From: Serinus canaria
Lineage: Eukaryota > Chordata > Aves > Passeriformes > Fringillidae
Assembly (NCBI RefSeq): GCF_022539315.1
Contig: NC_066314.1
Span: 50,901,180-50,965,179 of the forward strand
Direction: 5' to 3'
DNA: 64,000 nt
This document shows positions 25,301-36,900 of the stretch, piece after piece. How positions within the stretch are numbered: position 1 is the first letter of the stretch; each line of letters begins with the position of its first letter. Under the pieces are notes generated by a model. The model had not been told where the DNA came from and made no database searches. It worked only from the letters and a program-made list of their open reading frames with translations. The position numbers were made by a program, and so were the translations under genes.

Positions 25301-28218
25301 CCCCTTTACATTCTGTTTAATAAATGCTTCACAGAAGAAATGAATAGACTAGAGCTCATTTGAGATCGACATCATGAGGAGCTCAAGATTATTTTTTCAT
25401 CAAGGTGAAGTAGGGGAAAAAAAAACCTAATTTGAAGAATTAGGAAGTAGTTATATGGAAAAGATTCTTCTTGCAACCTGCTCACCAGACGGCCTGCCAG
25501 ACACAGACACCAGGCTGAAAGAATTGTTATATCTTATGAATCAGAACTCAAAAATATGGAGTCTGTTGAGTGACTCTGTGTGTGTGTGTGTGCAAGGTAT
25601 AACATTATGGTGACCAGGGACTGAAATAAGGACTTCCAGAATATAAGCAGGAAGGACTCCCACATGTGTTGCCATGATATGTTGCTCTCAAAACCTGAAA
25701 AGAAAACTCCTGCTAGGTCTGTAGCAAGTGAAAGGTGCAGATATTGTCTTTCCTGTTCCAAGGCTGCAAGACACCAACGTGTCATTGTACAGCTTGCATG
25801 GTGGGTGCAGTGGTTTCCCTGTGCTTTTGAACAGGCATGAAGTGCATGAGAATTTTGCTTTTAGGCAGAGCTCTTAACTGGGTTAGGAATCTGTGTAGAT
25901 GACTGAAGCTGTAGATTTTAAGTTAACATCTTCGGTTTATGTCTGAACTAAATTGCATTTGCAGAATATGATGGTCTCTCTTCTCCCAGTCAGTAAAATG
26001 TGCCCAAGTGCTCTGCAAAGCCCCAGTTCATCCCTCAGTCATCCTGCAACAGTGAACCCTGTGGTCCCTTCTTGATGACACTGTAGCATCCTGCCCCCTT
26101 GGACCTGAAGGCTTTGTCCCTTCAGCCATAAACTGTGAAGCTGGCAATGGCATGAGGAAGTAGGCACAGCAAGGAAACAAGGAGACTCAGTGAAGTTCAG
26201 CTTTACAAAGGGATTTAGATCCTTAATGGCATTGGTAGGTTATGTGTTTATGGCCTTGCTAATCCCAGTTTCCTCATAAATCTCCATGCCTGGTCTTCAG
26301 AAAAGGCAGACCATAGTGAAAAGAAGTTTAAGAGGCTAAAATGGAAGTGATGAGCAGGAATTCATCTAGGGGCAGCCTAGAGAAGGCATCAGCCAAAGGC
26401 GTAGCATGGAATTCACTCTGTCTGCAAGTCTTTTCATGAGTTGCCATCTAACTTTCCTCCTAGGGTGGTAAACATGGGGAGTAGGAAAAGGAACACTCAT
26501 AAGAAAAAGAGCGTTTTATTTCCCTGCTGCCTATATTTAAAACAACATGAAGGGAAGTAAAGCTGATAGCTCACTGGGAGGTCAACAGGAAGGCAAAAGA
26601 AGAGTAAATGTGTTGATGGAAGAGCCCATTGTCCCCTACAAATACCAGCTGCTCACTGTATTCTTTCCCTCTAGTTCCTGAGCAGTGGATGTAAACACAG
26701 TAAAAACCAGCAGCTGGGATTTTTTGCAAGGCAACAACACCAAGCAGAATTCCTCCCTCCATATTTTATAATTTATCTGAAGGCTACAGACATCTGTTCA
26801 GATGGCCAAGGGGAAAAAAAGCATGAGGGATTTGGGCTAAATTCAGCACCACTTAGGAAAGATGCACCTGGCCTGCCATTTGTCATGTTCTCTCCTCTCT
26901 GCTTTATGATTTATATTTTATAAATCCTTTCCATTGCGTCTCCCCCCGAGTTTCCTCCCTCTGTTCCAGTTTGATCAGATTGTAAAGGTTCAAAGTGTAG
27001 TCCTGTTACTTTAATTAAAGTGATTTCCCTCTGCCCTTCCTCTTAGAACAGATGTATTGGAAATCCCCAGGCACCTCCTCTCTGAGCAAAATTGGACACT
27101 GAAGTGTAAAACTGCATTAAGACAAATTCCCTGTGCTAACTGCTTTTCTCTATGCAGCAAGGATGTGCAGGAGGGAAGGCATTTCTCCATGCTAGCAGGT
27201 CTGGTTAATCCTCTGCAGAGAGTTCATGGTGGCTACCTGAATTCCTTCCTGCAACAGCTTGCCACTTTACAAAAAGCCTCATGATAATAGAAACCTACCA
27301 GATGTATCTGGTATGATTTGGTGCTTTTACTGCCTCTCCCAGCAATATTCTGGTGATTCCATGCCCCTGGCTGGTTTCTGAATTTAACATTTCATTTCCA
27401 GTGGAGGATTATGCCTGGTAGACAGAGATTATTTAGGGACCCTTATCCCTCAACTAGGTTTAAGGCTGAGAGCAGGAGAATATAGCCTGAGGTAAAACTA
27501 GACTTGAAGTATTAAGTCATGATATAATGAAAATAGAGTGAAGAAAATATATTTCTATGATTATGCTTAACAAAAAGGTGTCAGCTCTTGCATTTTAGCC
27601 AGCTCATGAGGTAGCCAATTAGTCTATATGAGCTTGTCCAGGAAGGCATTAAAAGTGAGGTCTTTTCTGCTATTTGACTTAGCTGCCCCTTTAGTTTCCC
27701 CTCTCCTCACCCTTGTTTAATGGAGATTTATTCTCCAGATGTTGTATATAATCAGGCTTGATGCTGATTTCCCTCTCTTGCAGCTTCTTTAAAACACTGC
27801 AGATATAATGCTATGTATACCTTTCCCATCTGCTCTGAAAGGATAGCCCATACAGCAGAAAAAAAATCCATATCTCTGCATAGAATAATTTCCTCCAGGC
27901 CAGAACATGTCAAAAAGGCCTAAGGACAAGCACTGACCAACCCAAGCAGCAAAACAGCCATTTGGGCAGCAAAGTTTACTTTATCCAGTCAAAGCATCAT
28001 TGGCAGGTTATGGAGGACAGCAAAGACTGTGTGGCACAGCCAATAATGCTTTGTTGGTTTTGAAGGAGTAAAGCCTAGTTACATGCAGAGTTTTAAAGGG
28101 AAGTAGAAGACTGAAGCTTTAGTCTTTGCCTGATCATACATCACGCGCACTGTGCCCATACTGGCCTGTCCTGGAGCTCTGGCAGTTCTCCCCAGGTGAT
28201 ATTCCCAACCTGTGCACA
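22346..28218. other. Non-coding sequence, no gene seen
   Basis: About 5.9 kb without a recognisable gene or large repeat. It holds a short (TA)n near 22803, an A18 run at about 23441-23458 and a (GT)9 at about 25577-25594. Open frames are short and uninformative. Confidence 0.5.
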
Positions 28219-28224
28219 GTCACA

Positions 28225-28611
28225 TGTCACCGACATGGTTTATGAAAAATCCTTTACTTAGGATCTTTCATCTCCTGAGAGCTGAGAGGCCTCAGGAACA
28301 AACTGTAAACAATTCTTATCTGCTGCTGTGGAATGCAACGGGGGGGTGTCTGTGATTGGCCCCGTCAGACTGTTTCCAATTAAGAGCCTATCACAGGACA
28401 CCTGTTCTGCTGGTCTGAGTCTGAGAAGACCTCAGTTTACACATTCCTTTTCTATTCTTAGCATAGCTTAGTAGTGAAATCCTTCTCTCTATTCTTTTAG
28501 TATAGTTTTTATATATTATATATCATATAATAATAAATCAAGCCTTCTGATACATGGAGTCAACTTTGTCATCTCTTCCCTCATCTTGGGACCCCTCTGA
28601 ACGGGGTAACA
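28225..28611 (+). repeat. LTR1 (5' LTR) of the ERVK-like element
   Basis: 387 bp, TG...CA ends. AATAAA at 28532-28537 sits just after an AT-rich TATATA-like run (about 28510-28530), which may hold the core promoter and polyadenylation signals. By eye it differs from LTR2 at about 10 of 387 positions (about 2.6%) with no length change. Confidence 0.95.
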
Positions 28612-28613
28612 TA

Positions 28614-28631
28614 TGGTGAACCCGAGTGAAT
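28614..28631 (+). promoter_or_regulatory. Primer-binding site, tRNA-Trp-like
   Basis: TGGTGAACCCGAGTGAAT begins two bases after the LTR. It matches the tRNA-Trp primer site used by avian alpharetroviruses (TGGTGACCCCGACGTGAT) apart from one or two substitutions and one missing base. The primer type is established knowledge; its use by this element is inference. Confidence 0.75.
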
Positions 28632-28756
28632 AAAGGGACATCGCCACAGAAGTGGCTTCTAGCCAGAAGCTGAAGAACTGAAGATCCTGAAATTGGACAG
28701 AGTTCACAGCCGAGGCTGGCCACAGAGAGAACCTTTTGGAAAGTCTCCGAGACAAG

Positions 28757-30604
28757 ATGTCCGGGTGTCTTCGCGGCACAATGCAGTCTGCTGAAGCCCA
28801 GAGGACACTGTCGCAAGGTACTGTTTACACTGCCCTTCCTAAAAATGCTGCCCTTCGTGCAGGGTGGGCTAGGATGTGGCAGAGGGTGCCTACGGAGGCA
28901 GAGGTTCCATTCTCTTTCGGAGATGAAGAAGTTATTAACCTCTGGCAAAAATGGGGTCATCGATGTGGAGTCCCTATGGTGAAGAGACATTTCTATGAGT
29001 TTTTCAGATGGACAAAATATTATGGCTTTTTCCCTGATCTGTTATATTCCCTTGATTCCTACATATGGGACTGCATGGCCTTGGTGTTCGAGGATGCTTT
29101 GCACCATGAGGGATTTGGAACTCCTTACTGTTTTCCAGCATTTAAAACTCTCTTCTCAGTTTTGAAATTGATAGAATATTCATTCGAGGACATTGCGTCT
29201 TCAAGAGGCCGTTTTTCGCTGGAGCTGGGAAGAGTGGAATTTGTGCAAAACCGCAGCCTGCAGTTTCCCATCCCCCCGACTGGGCGCGGGGGGGCGAAGC
29301 TTTGCCCGCAGCAGAAGAAATGTTTTTTTCTGCGACCTTGGATCACGCGCCGGCAGAACCGCTTGCCCCCCCTCACTGCCCTCAGGGGGAAGGTGGGTTG
29401 GCGCCGCGGCCTGAGCCGCTGCCCGCCCTGGAGGAGGGGCCGGTCCCTGCACCCCTCCCGCGGGTCCGCCTCCGGCGGGGGTGGACCCATCGCCTCCAGC
29501 AGAATTTGTCAGCGTTTCCGTGGCTTCTCCTGCGGCGCCGCCCCCCAAGGCTGGCCCGCCGTCTTCCATGTCGGCTCCGCCGGCGTCACTGGCTGCGACT
29601 GCGTTGCAGCTTCCGGTACCCGGAGAAGACGCGGCGGCGGTCCCCAGCCCGGTGGGGAACGCGCTCCTTTTGGCTTTGCAGCCCCCACCGACCCCCACGG
29701 CGGCATCGCCTCTGGCTGGGGCACCGGAGGAGGGTCTGTGCTTGAGAGGCACCCAGCGGAACCATCATCGGAGCCGCCTGCTGTGGCCACCGCGGCCCCT
29801 GCGATCAGTCTGGACCCCCCCCCGAGCTTCTTGGGCTGTCCCGAGGCTGCCCCTGAGAGAGGAGCTGGGACAGGGGACGGGGGTTCCGGCTTGCCCCTCC
29901 GTGGCAGGGGTGTGGCTAGGCAGCTGATCGCAGGCTCAGCCCGCCTGCTTGCTTTCAATCTCGGTGTTTTTCGCGGGCTGACCCGGGTCTGGTTCGGGAT
30001 TTCCCGCTGGGGGTTGGAATGCTTGACTCCCCCTGCGCGCCCTTGCGGCGTGGGGGAGGGGGTTCCTGAGCCGTCTGCCTCTGGTCCCCAGCCTGCAGGG
30101 GGTGGGGTGGTACCGAGGGGCAGAAAGAGGGAACGTCCTTTGCGTTTGCGTTGCAGAGGCAGGAGACACAGTGGCATGCGCATCGCTCATCTGCTGTGGG
30201 GACAAAGCACCCCCAGATCTGGGGTGTTGATCCCTTGGAAAGCTTTTCTTCCCCAGCTGCTGGTCTGCACCAGTTCAGCAGGGCTGAAGCGTTCGGTCAC
30301 TCGGGCTGCCCGGATATCGGCAGCGGAGCGCCGGATTGAGAGAACACAGAGCCCGCTCCGTGGGCCGGGTCTGGGCCGTTTGGCTCGGTTCCCTGGGCCA
30401 GGGTCGCCCAGCCAGCACCTGTTGGGTTTGGGGGCTTTGCTTCCCCCGTCGGGCACTGGACCTCCGTTCTGTGAGCCGGGTCTGGGGTCCCTGTTCCCTC
30501 CACGGGGGCCGGGGCCTCCGCAAACGGTGGCTGGTGGACCAGCCTGTTTGGGGTCTCAGTGGACCACTCTCTGCTACAGCTCTTTCAAAAAACCAAAAAA
30601 TTAA
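28757..30604 (+). CDS. Gag-like N-terminus with proline-rich GC-rich extension (ERV-derived)
   Basis: The first ATG of the internal region's long frame is at 28757, with A at -3. The frame also stays open upstream from a TTG at 28736. It runs 615 codons and ends just before an A-rich patch. Residues 1 to about 150 have ordinary composition, are rich in Trp, Phe and Tyr, and include a [20 protein letters not shown] stretch that could be the helical matrix-like start of a gag protein. That is inference from position right after the primer site. From about 29200 the DNA becomes very GC- and CpG-rich and several frames are open at once. Proline-rich frames (for example 29481-29927) look more gag-like than this one, so the ancestral gag has probably been frameshifted and the second half of this frame may be spurious. 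No capsid major-homology region, zinc knuckle, protease or polymerase motif is visible. Confidence 0.45.
   Translation: MSGCLRGTMQSAEAQRTLSQGTVYTALPKNAALRAGWARMWQRVPTEAEVPFSFGDEEVINLWQKWGHRCGVPMVKRHFYEFFRWTKYYGFFPDLLYSLDSYIWDCMALVFEDALHHEGFGTPYCFPAFKTLFSVLKLIEYSFEDIASSRGRFSLELGRVEFVQNRSLQFPIPPTGRGGAKLCPQQKKCFFLRPWITRRQNRLPPLTALRGKVGWRRGLSRCPPWRRGRSLHPSRGSASGGGGPIASSRICQRFRGFSCGAAPQGWPAVFHVGSAGVTGCDCVAASGTRRRRGGGPQPGGERAPFGFAAPTDPHGGIASGWGTGGGSVLERHPAEPSSEPPAVATAAPAISLDPPPSFLGCPEAAPERGAGTGDGGSGLPLRGRGVARQLIAGSARLLAFNLGVFRGLTRVWFGISRWGLECLTPPARPCGVGEGVPEPSASGPQPAGGGVVPRGRKRERPLRLRCRGRRHSGMRIAHLLWGQSTPRSGVLIPWKAFLPQLLVCTSSAGLKRSVTRAARISAAERRIERTQSPLRGPGLGRLARFPGPGSPSQHLLGLGALLPPSGTGPPFCEPGLGSLFPPRGPGPPQTVAGGPACLGSQWTTLCYSSFKKPKN
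28814..28822 (+). promoter_or_regulatory. Possible splice donor in the retroviral leader
   Basis: CAAG|GTACT fits a 5' splice site, with the break after 28817. It is repeated in the second leader copy at about 31591-31599. Retroviral leaders often hold a major donor near the gag start. Use here is unproven. Confidence 0.3.
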
Positions 30605-31001
30605 AAATTAAATAAAAAGGGTTGAAAGAGCTAGCAGCTCAAAGGTTTTTGCAAGCCTGTTTCGGGACAAAAGGGACTTTACGCACCGTCAAAGAAGAAC
30701 ATCTTCAGTTTGGACTTTTTCCTGAAACTCAGCTGTTTGGACTTGAAGCAATGGACTTTCCTTGGACTGTTTTTGCATTTTCTTCTATTTTAAGATTGTT
30801 TTGGTGATGTGATGGGAATTTGGTGTTATGCAGGTGAAGAATTTCCCTGATGGTTCTACACCAGCATTTGATTGATATTTTGATTGGCAAAACATAACAA
30901 AAAATGCCTCTCAGATGTTTGTTCTTTCCTCTGCTTGGTCCAGCAGATGAAATTGCAAACATTTTTCTTTTTAATTGCTTTTTAATATAAAAAGGGTGAA
31001 A
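30605..31001 (+). other. 3' untranslated part of the ERVK-like element with polypurine tract
   Basis: AT-rich sequence without a meaningful frame, ending in the purine run AAAAAGGGTGAAA (30989-31001) directly before LTR2. This is the expected position of the plus-strand primer. No envelope or pol remnant was recognised. Confidence 0.75.
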
Positions 31002-31388
31002 TGTCACCGACATGGTTTATGAAAAATCCTTTACTTAGGATCTTTCATCTCCTGAGAGCTGAGAGGCCTCAGGAACAAACTGTAAACAATTCTTATCTAC
31101 TGCTGTGGAATGCAATGGGGGGGTGTCTGTGATTGGCCCCGTCAGACTGTTTGCAATTAAGAGCCTATCACAGGACACCTGTTCTGCTGGTCTCAGTCTG
31201 AGAAGACCTCAGTTTACACATTCCTTTTCTATTCTTAGCATAGCTTAGTAGTGAAATCCTTCTCTCTATTCTTATAGTATAGTTTTTATATATTATATAT
31301 CATATAATAATAAATCAAGCCTTCTGATACATAGAGTCAATTTTCTCATCTCTTTCCTCATCTTGGGACCCCTCTGAATGGGGTAACA
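31002..31388 (+). repeat. LTR2 (internal LTR)
   Basis: 387 bp, collinear with LTR1, with AATAAA at 31309-31314. Within the 3' half it carries about six changes seen in neither LTR1 nor LTR3, so it is the most diverged of the three in that part. It is followed by another primer site and leader rather than by host DNA. Confidence 0.95.
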
Positions 31389-31601
31389 TATGGTGAACCC
31401 GAGTGAATAAAGGGACATCGCCACAGAAGTGGCTTCTAGCCAGAAGCTGAAGAACTGAAGATCCTGAAATTGGACAGAGTTCACAGCTGAGGCTGGCCAC
31501 AGAGAGAACCTTTTGGAAAGTCTCCGAGACAAGATGTCCGGGTGTCTTCGCGGCACAGAGCAGCCTGCTGACGCCCAGAGGACACTGTCGCAAGGTACTG
31601 T
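31389..31601 (+). repeat. Truncated second copy of the internal leader
   Basis: This copies 28612 to about 28824, including the TGGTGAACCC primer site and the gag-frame ATG (31534), with about five substitutions. It breaks off inside GTACTGT, a few bases after the possible splice donor, and joins LTR3. Confidence 0.92.
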
Positions 31602-31807
31602 CCGGGCCGGTCTCGGTCTGAGAAGACCTCAGTTTACACATTCCTTTTCTATTCTTAGCATAGCTTAGTAGTGAAATCCTTCTCTCTATTCTTTTAGTAT
31701 AGTTTTATATATTATATATCATATAATAATAAATCAAGCCTTCTGATACATGGAGTCAACTTTGTCGTCTCTTCCCTCATCTTGGGACCCCTCTGAACGG
31801 GGTAACA
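31598..31807 (+). repeat. LTR3 (3' half only)
   Basis: Corresponds to LTR1 from about offset 178 to its end; the 5' half (most of U3) is missing. CTGT (31598-31601) is shared by the internal leader and the LTR at the breakpoint. The first ~20 bases (CCGGGCCGGTCTCGG) are unlike LTR1 and LTR2 but resemble the solo LTR at 17.0-17.4 kb. The remaining ~180 bp differ from LTR1 at only about two positions. It ends GTAACA next to the target duplication. Confidence 0.9.
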
Positions 31808-31813
31808 GTCACA

Positions 31814-32426
31814 TGCATACAACTCTGTATGTCAGCAAAACCTCAAAAATACCCAACCCTAGCAGCAGTCTCCAGCAAACCCCACACTTTTCCTGTGAGT
31901 AGAGCTGCTCTGGTTCACCAAGCCAGTACCAGTAGTTTGGGTACAACTTAACATTCCTGGATCCCGGAGTCAAACTGCTCCCTCACCCTCCATCTCATCA
32001 GAAATGCAGAGCTGTGTGACTCCTTGTCCTTCCCAGAAGCCTACACAGGTTTACAGTAAAAAGGAGAAGGACAAGATCACTAATAAAGACCTTTCTCCCT
32101 TCTCTGAATATTCTCTTCTAGAAACAGTTTTCCTCTCTAATTTTACATGGCACATTGGGACTTACCATCTGTTTCTGAAAGCCCTCAGATGAGCAAAAAA
32201 CATTCTGTATCTTATAGGAGAAGAAATCTTTGAGTGCCACACAGGCAGAGCAAGGTTTTGGAGAACATTTCAATTTGACTTTGTAAACAGTTCTGTCCCT
32301 CCCTAAGAGCTTCCCACAGAGCAGACAAATTTTGCACCATCAATTCCCAATCCCAGCTCTTGCTCCCCAAAGGATGGCAGAAGTCTGTCATTCTCAGAAA
32401 AACTCTAATTTCTCTCTCCTTTCTGT

Positions 32427-32474
<48 letters not shown>

Positions 32475-33870
32475 TTTTTTTTTTTTCTGGTGAAAATATT
32501 CATTACACATCAATCGTACCCGCCTCTGTGGTCATTCAGTCATTGACACTGAGATTCCCAGCCTTCCCATGACACTTTTAGTCAATTTACTATTCCTCAA
32601 AGGTCCTAGAAATTTTGAGATTGTGCCTAAATCAATTTAAAATCTTTCCATTCTTCTGTTAAAGGGAGATCAGACTGGACTGATCCATGTTCCCTAAGTC
32701 AAAGTCAGCATGCCCAGCATCCAGTTTGCATATTTGGAAATTTAAGAAAATTCAAACTTATATACTTCACATTTCAAATCTCTAGGATTGTAAGCAAGCA
32801 TCCAGGACAGCACACAAAGCATTAATTTTTAATTAAAGCTTATAAATAATTAATATTATTCAAATGTTGAAGTCCAATAGCCTGAAGATGACTGCAACGC
32901 TAATGCATAAATACAGGGGAAAATCCAGTCATGCATGCTGCAAGAGCATGAACTCAATGGGAAAAGGTAGTGAACAGGCAAGGGTAATGACCATCTGATG
33001 GACAGATATTATATGGGATTCAAAAACAAGCACTAAACATGCCCTCTAAAAGAATGCAAAGACAGAAAGTCAAAAGGAATGCACTTAGGCATGAATTTTT
33101 CATTAGAAATCCCTTAGGCTAAAACTGATAAACATTTCACTACTACCAAAAATTCCAACAACTATCCCACGCCTCACCAGAAACTCCAGGTCAATAACAG
33201 ACCACAAAACCTCATTGCTAGACATGGGTTGGTCCCTGTGTACTATTTTGAAGCCTGGAAAATATCTGCAAGTTAATTTTAATTTTCTGTTCAAGCCAAT
33301 CATTATTCCACAATAAGGCAAACACTTTCAAAAATGTGTGCTTAACAGAGAAGGGGATACAGATGGGAGCGTGTTCTGGAGCAAGCAGCAGCGACAGATT
33401 TACAGGATAAATGATGAGGCTTTGAAAAGCAGGTTGCACAGGATACAAAGGACACCTTGTGCCTGTGAGGGTTGAGAGCATTGATGTATATGCTGACAAG
33501 GTTTGCACAGCTTGCTTGTGTGTACATTTGCTTTTGCACACTATACTGGAGGTGAGAAGAGCTTGAGCAGGCATGAAGACATGAAGTTTAATATGACACA
33601 AAATGAGAGTTAGTGATTGTATATTTGCTGGAGGATGCCTACAAGCATTGGGCATTTCTGGTGCTTTACAAGCTAATTTAATTGCTGTTTCTTATCAATT
33701 TGCTTCTTGCAATTTTTAAAAATAAAAACCAAACATAATAAATTGAAGCTAAATAATGAAGGAGTCTCGGGACTGCATTGGATGAGAAGGAAAGTCCTAG
33801 TGGGAATAGGAATAAAGGAGCATCTTGCACATGTGTGTAAATATGCAGGACAGTCACAATTTTTATTATT
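31814..33870. other. Non-coding sequence with long poly-T
   Basis: No gene recognised. The notable feature is the poly-T run at 32429-32486. The rest looks like unique sequence. Confidence 0.5.
32429..32486. repeat. Poly-T tract (T44-AG-T12)
   Basis: Forty-four consecutive T, then AG, then twelve T. CR1 elements lack poly-A tails, so this is more likely a simple repeat than a LINE tail. No retropseudogene is recognised next to it on the minus strand. Confidence 0.9.
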
Positions 33871-33991
33871 TTCCTCCTCTCCCTCTCCCTCTCCCTCTCC
33901 CTCTCCCTCTCCCTCTCCCTCTCCCTCTCCCTCTCCCTCTCCCTCTCCCTCTCCCTCTCCCTCTCCCTCTCCCTCCTCCTTTTTTTTCACC
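33871..33991 (+). repeat. (CCCTCT)n hexanucleotide microsatellite
   Basis: About 16 copies of CTCCCT in a pure pyrimidine tract (33871-33988). The minus-strand frame through it gives a Gly-Glu dipeptide run; this is an artefact, not a gene. Confidence 0.97.
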
Positions 33992-36900
33992 ACCTCATTT
34001 AAGAACCATTTTGTGACAAGAAAAGGATGGTGTGTCCTGTCATTTTTGCTTTCCTGGTATTCTATAGGTAAATAACAGCTGGAATAGTTTAAATCTGTGC
34101 TTTCTATTTTAATGAAAATAATACAAGAGTGAATGGTGCTTCTGAAAAGCCCAGCACCTGAGGCTGATAGAATATCTGCCTTGGTAAAGACAAAACCAAA
34201 TACTTCTGTCAGCACCAGAATGAAAGAAGCTGTATTTCTTACAAGCCTGTGGAATTCTGCTTGGATTCTCAGCTGTGTCACATGTCAGGCTTAGCATCAG
34301 ATTTCAACACATTTCTTCCTTGTGCAGGTAGCCTTGGTCCCAGCAGTGGATAGTCCATAGCTTTCTGGTAGCCATTGCTCTTTTCTCTTTCTAGTTGTCC
34401 ATTCACACAAAATATAATGGAAGGTAACATGTCTGAAGATTTCTACTGCTTACACACCTGACTGATATTTGACAAACGCTTTTCTTTTACTGATTTCTTC
34501 CAGAGATTCCCCAAGGGCAATGTGGGCCATTCTGGGGAGGGTCAATAATGGTGGGCAGAACCTTCTACTCCAGCAAACTGAGCAGCAGTCACTGGTGCTG
34601 GTGGCAGGAGGAATTCCAGATCTCCAGAGCTCTCTCTTCCTTAACAATCCTCCTTCCTATCTTCCCTCTCTATGCTGAAGAATGAAGATCACAAGTCTTC
34701 AACCACTGCGAAATTCAGTTTTTCTTACTCTGTTGAAAGATAACACTCTGCACTATGCAGACTACATGGCAGAAGTGTGTAATAATCTATCTGAATTGAC
34801 ATTGCAGAAACTAGTCTTCCCAATCACAGCGCTTGACTCTGCTGCTATCAACCTGAAATAATCCCTGTAAAAGGTGGTTTCCTTCTCAGCATTCTTACAA
34901 TGGCAGGGCACTTAAAACTCTTCTCTTTTTAGAAGTACCCAGCCATGAAGCCTAGTTTCAGCCACTAATGTGGGGAAGAGCAGTTAGAACTCAATAAGTG
35001 TAGTCCATCCAGTTCCATGTTTAGACTGAGTGAAAAGGGAGACTTCAGTAAAAGAGACTCACTTAGTTCCTTGTTCCTTTAAGGAAAACAATTCATGGTT
35101 ATGCTTTTTCTTCACCTGAGTATCCACATCAACTGGACTGTAATACGAGAGGGCAGGACACTCAGGGGTCTTGGGACTCTAAAGATTTTTAAGATTTTTA
35201 GAATAAGATTATATAGTGCTCCATAAGTCCACAGGTCCTTTTTGAGAAACATAATATTATCCTTTCATGATTACTGTGCATGCAAAGGTATCCTTCTGGA
35301 ATTCTGATGGTCCATACTTATTTTTTGACAAATGACTAGGGAAAACAGAATGTTAACCATGCCTCAAAAGTGAAAAACTTTTTGTTTCTTATCAAACTTG
35401 GACAACATATCTTTTGAGGCAGGGGACCATGCTCTTCTGGCATGACCATACAACATGATTACCTCATTACTCTTGTATGTCAAATGCTGCTGGTTATACA
35501 AGCCACAAGCTTAGGAATGGAAATCAAAGTCCTGATGGAAATCAGTCTATTAGGAAACCATTTCTATCCTAGATAGAAAAATTGGTTTCTCAAGGTTGAC
35601 TCTTGCTGAAGACAGTAATTTGGTTGTGATTTTCCAGGTGCAGTGATAGAGTGCTAGTTCACAGAGTTTCACCAGAGGCAAATATCAGAGAAATAGTGAA
35701 AATAGGCTACTTTTTCATCCATTCATCAAAATGTCAGATTACCCCATCCAGAGGCAGGAAATCCAATAAATATTGCAGGTAGATGTATCTTTGAGAAATT
35801 TTATATGTTGTTTTTTTTTGTCCAAGTCAGGAGTTACATTAAGAACAGCAGCAAACTTAGATTTACATGGATGAGAAATAAAGGAGAGAAGAAAATAGCC
35901 TAACACTTATTAAAAAGATATCTTCATTTTGGCTAAAGAATTGGTCAAGTACCTATTCCTTATTGTATTGAGAACGATAAAGTAAATATCTCTTAAATGG
36001 TTTAAATTAGATTGCAATTAGGGCTTGCAATTGTCGGCCTGGTAGCTGAGTTTTTATGGTGTGACTCTCTCTTGTCTTGGAATTGATAGTTAAATAAGTT
36101 TAGAGTGTATTAGATTGGAATGACTACTTTCCTTTAAGATGTTTTCTTGTTGCCTGTGAAATACCTATGCTGAACTTGCATTATTGACATTCACCAATAT
36201 TTTTCCTTTTGGAAGATACTGTAGTACTTACAAACATATGCAGGGGCTGGCTCTGCTAATCATGCTACATAGACTTTACATGGAACTCTAATTCATTGTC
36301 ATTTTTTAAAGCTGGTGGAGACACAGCTCTGCTACACACTCCTTGAAACAAAGAACACTGATCCCAGGGAATGGTATTACACCCTTGGGACCTCATTTGA
36401 TCTTTGTCTCCTCTTCAGCTCTCCAGGACAAAAGAGTTTGTATTAGAAAGCCAACAAGAGGCTTTTGTAAGAAACCAAAGTTCAGAGGTCTTGAAGAAAG
36501 CCAGTGAGCACATGTGGTTTGCTCTGTCATCGGGAGAGATGAAGGAATTAACTGTTGTTGCATGAAGAGCAAAGGGAGCCTCATCTGTTTGTCTTTGATT
36601 TCCTTAGCAGAGAGGAAGCTGGACAGAAAGCCATCTGAATTATTTAATCTACCCTGCATCCATCATTTGCAAGCAGGCCATCATTCCTTTTTATAGAATG
36701 AATGATCAAGTACCAAGCAAGGGATGATGTTTTTTTCTTTCCTTCATCCCATTGTTGACAAGGGACCATCCTCTAAAGCCATTTGGTCCTGTATTGATAT
36801 CCTTTAGATTTGGCAGACAGCAGTCTCCCTTTCTGCAGTGTTTATCCACATGATGTATTGCTAGGCAGCAATCACTATTCTCTATCAGCCCTAAATAAGA

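Larger units (their letters stand above)
28219..31813 (+). mobile_element. Non-autonomous ERVK-like element with three LTRs
   Basis: The element runs from TGTCACC at 28225 to GTAACA at 31807 and is flanked by GTCACA on both sides (28219-28224 and 31808-31813). The order is LTR1 (28225-28611), complete internal region (28612-31001), LTR2 (31002-31388), a truncated second copy of the internal leader (31389 to about 31601), and the 3' half of LTR3 (to 31807). It has an LTR, a tRNA-Trp-like primer site, a gag-like frame, a polypurine tract and 3' LTR, but no protease, polymerase, integrase or envelope, so it must have moved with enzymes from another element. The single target duplication brackets the whole composite. 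The 6-bp duplication fits ERVK/alpharetrovirus-type integrases. Confidence 0.92.

Noticed and set aside
28516..28990. Minus-strand frames across the LTR and leader, with near copies at 31293-31641
   Set aside because: They are antisense to the LTR/leader and duplicate only because the LTRs do.
29125..30523. Numerous overlapping frames on both strands of the ERV interior
   Set aside because: GC-rich DNA is poor in stop codons; most are shadows. Only the plus-strand frame continuous with the leader was kept, and with caution.
32429..32486. Poly-A tail of a processed pseudogene on the minus strand
   Set aside because: No gene-like sequence or target duplication was recognised adjacent to it.
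33673..34281. 202-codon minus-strand frame with a long Gly-Glu run
   Set aside because: The run is the (CCCTCT)n repeat; the flanking residues are not recognisable.
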